64,000 nt of DNA from a bacterium (GTDB taxonomy: Bacteria; Bacteroidota; Ignavibacteria; SZUA-365), in the NCBI GenBank assembly GCA_020444325.1, contig JAHLLD010000011.1:103526-167525 (forward strand), read 5' to 3'. The translations under genes were made by a program, and so were the position numbers. The notes beneath the pieces are model-generated. The model had not been told where the DNA came from and made no database searches. It worked only from the letters and a program-made list of their open reading frames with translations. How positions within the stretch are numbered: position 1 is the stretch's first letter; each line of letters starts with the position of its first letter. Below are positions 62,675-64,000 of this stretch, piece after piece.

Positions 62675-63697
62675 CTAAACAAACCGGATGGGGTTGGTCT
62701 CGGTCTGTGTGCGTAAAATATCAATTTTTTGCTTGTCTTGGAAAGACCCGCGCTCAAGTTCTTCTGCGCAGAGGTCGATAAAAAGCTTTTCCGTCTCATG
62801 ATGGCCTGCATCAACGAGCAGGATGTCATGCTGATAGTCCAAAAATGTGTGATGCGTCAGGTCACCTGTAACCAGTGCATCGGCGCCAGCGGACACTGCT
62901 GCGCGCACGTATGAGGATCCGGCTCCGCTGGACACGGCGACGCGTCTGATGCGTCGGGTACCGTCGAAGGGACTGCAGCGCAATTGCGTACACCCGAGTA
63001 CCTGCTTGACACGCTGCAGAAATGCATCCGTATCCATTTCCTCCTCGAGCTCACCGACAACACCAATGCCATGATGCGGAAGCGCTTCCTCGAGCTTCGA
63101 GAGCAGTATGCGTGTACTCTCCCCTCCCGTCTCACGCACCGCCGCACGAAGTGCCGGAATGCGCCAGGTGGGAAGGATAATGTTCAGTTCATCATTCCTG
63201 ACCGAAGGCAGAACTTCAAATCCTTCCAGATCACCGAGCGCGGCCCGGAGTGCACTGTCACGATCCGCGCCAGCCATGCCTATAATCCTCGCGAGGCGGC
63301 TCTCCTCCCGAACACCATCAAGGCGCGCAGTATTGTTGAGCCTGAATTTGCCTGCCAGCGCAGTATTCAATCCATCATGAGCGGCATCTGCGTTCGTATG
63401 CATGGCGATGACATTGATATCCGCCCGCAGCAATGAGGCATACATGCTGCCGGGATATCCATCGGTACGGAGGGATTTCAGGGGATGAAAAATGACGGGA
63501 TGATGCGCCACGATAAGGTTTGCTCCCCTGCGCTTCGCCTCCTCGACGACGGCAGGAGTGATATCGAGACAGACGAGGACAGAGGTCACCGCAGCCTCGG
63601 CGGAACCGACGAGGAGACCAATGTTATCCCGCTCCCAGGCCAGGGTGGCGGGTGCCCACGCATACAATGCGGATAATATGTTCTGAACTCGGACCAT
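62675..63697 (-). CDS. Nif3-like dinuclear metal-centre protein
   Basis: 340 residues from the ATG at 63697; the open frame begins at a TTG within a terminator. Metal ligands: VAHHPVIFHPLK and AMHTNADAAHDGLN in the N-terminal half, and VTGDLTHHTFLDYQHD and LLVDAGHHETEKL in the C-terminal half. The middle ~100 residues (~130-230) are the PII-like insertion domain of the longer subgroup. Often called GTP cyclohydrolase I type 2 by annotation pipelines, but activity is unproven. The zinc-ribbon gene follows. Confidence 0.93.
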   Translation of the reverse strand: MVRVQNILSALYAWAPATLAWERDNIGLLVGSAEAAVTSVLVCLDITPAVVEEAKRRGANLIVAHHPVIFHPLKSLRTDGYPGSMYASLLRADINVIAMHTNADAAHDGLNTALAGKFRLNNTARLDGVREESRLARIIGMAGADRDSALRAALGDLEGFEVLPSVRNDELNIILPTWRIPALRAAVRETGGESTRILLSKLEEALPHHGIGVVGELEEEMDTDAFLQRVKQVLGCTQLRCSPFDGTRRIRRVAVSSGAGSSYVRAAVSAGADALVTGDLTHHTFLDYQHDILLVDAGHHETEKLFIDLCAEELERGSFQDKQKIDILRTQTETNPIRFV

Positions 63698-63700
63698 AAA

Positions 63701-63726
63701 AAAAGTGCACCTCAACGATGCACTTA
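63701..63726 (-). terminator. Terminator between tRNA-Ala and the Nif3-like gene
   Basis: On the minus strand AAGTGCA, a nine-base loop, TGCACTT and then TTTTT, ending three bases before the Nif3 ATG. It probably ends the tRNA transcript. Confidence 0.75.
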
Positions 63727-63821
63727 TTTCCTGGAATCCGTGTCTTTTGTGATATGTGTGTTGCTGCCTGTTTTCTCGTGCAATTCCATACTGCGTGACT
63801 CGGATTATCTAGACAATCTAG

Positions 63822-63897
<76 letters not shown>

Positions 63898-63945
63898 CGA
63901 AGAACAAATATACTCTGAATAAGGGGATAGATGCAAGACGGATTG

Positions 63946-64000
63946 CAGATTCCAGATTCCAGATTCCAGATTCCAGATTCCAGATTCCAGATTCCAGATT
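63946..64000. repeat. Heptamer array at the window edge
   Basis: GATTCCA repeated seven times and cut by the window end. Related in pattern to the heptamers at 22311, 25922, 31896 and 33637. The stretch 63727-63821 shows nothing else. Confidence 0.9.

Noticed and set aside
63946..64000. Possible CRISPR or attachment site by the tRNA
   Set aside because: A simple 7-base tandem repeat with no spacers, no integrase and no copy of the tRNA 3' end.

Overview
The window is a GC-rich, densely coded bacterial chromosome segment. The best fit is the Bacteroidota/Chlorobi (FCB) assemblage, in an Ignavibacteria-, Kapabacteria- or Rhodothermia-like lineage. Pointers are a C-terminal type IX secretion (T9SS) sorting domain with the NYPNPV signature, a long TPR lipoprotein resembling PorW/SprE, BshA of bacillithiol synthesis, a hybrid malic enzyme with a phosphotransacetylase domain, and a nuo cluster without nuoE, nuoF or nuoG. 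The species cannot be named from sequence alone. No phage, integrase, transposase or CRISPR array was seen.

Layout. 1-12 kb: secreted and housekeeping singletons (Asp-box beta-propeller running off the left edge, DUF4386 membrane protein, OsmC protein, KamA-type radical SAM enzyme, TPR lipoprotein, T9SS cargo, SirB1-like protein coupled to a LOG-family protein, SDR). 12-17.5 kb: coupled chain porW-like / pyrK / pyrD / ygfZ. 17.6-22.3 kb: bshA, a YigZ protein, a UvrD-type helicase coupled to an MlaF-like ATPase. 22.3-26 kb: repeat-rich spacers, a small outer-surface protein and a large lipoprotein with a papain-like Cys/His arrangement and a PKD domain. 26.1-29.4 kb: gatE-gatD, the archaeal-type Glu-tRNA(Gln) amidotransferase. 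29.6-36.6 kb: AAA/DUF4143 ATPase, TlpA-like thioredoxin, ettA, thyX, GT9 glycosyltransferase. 36.7-39 kb: maeB. 39-43 kb: a four-gene porin/multiheme cytochrome cluster (4-heme c554-like, beta-barrel, 11-heme, 7-heme lipoprotein). 43.2-56.1 kb: nuoABCDHIJK, an OmpA/TSP3 gene, nuoLMN. 56.2-64 kb: DUF4389 protein, P-II protein, yebC-ruvC-ruvA, recJ, RNase P RNA, a zinc-ribbon coiled-coil protein, a Nif3-like protein and tRNA-Ala(CGC).

How the parts fit. The electron-transport block is the most coherent: a complex I lacking its NADH-oxidising module sits next to what looks like a periplasm-to-surface haem conduit. The most unexpected genes are gatE-gatD, whose partners are characteristic of Archaea. 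The spacers carry at least two families of dispersed imperfect palindromes plus heptamer repeats; one palindrome runs into the start of the TlpA-like gene and supplies most of its signal peptide.
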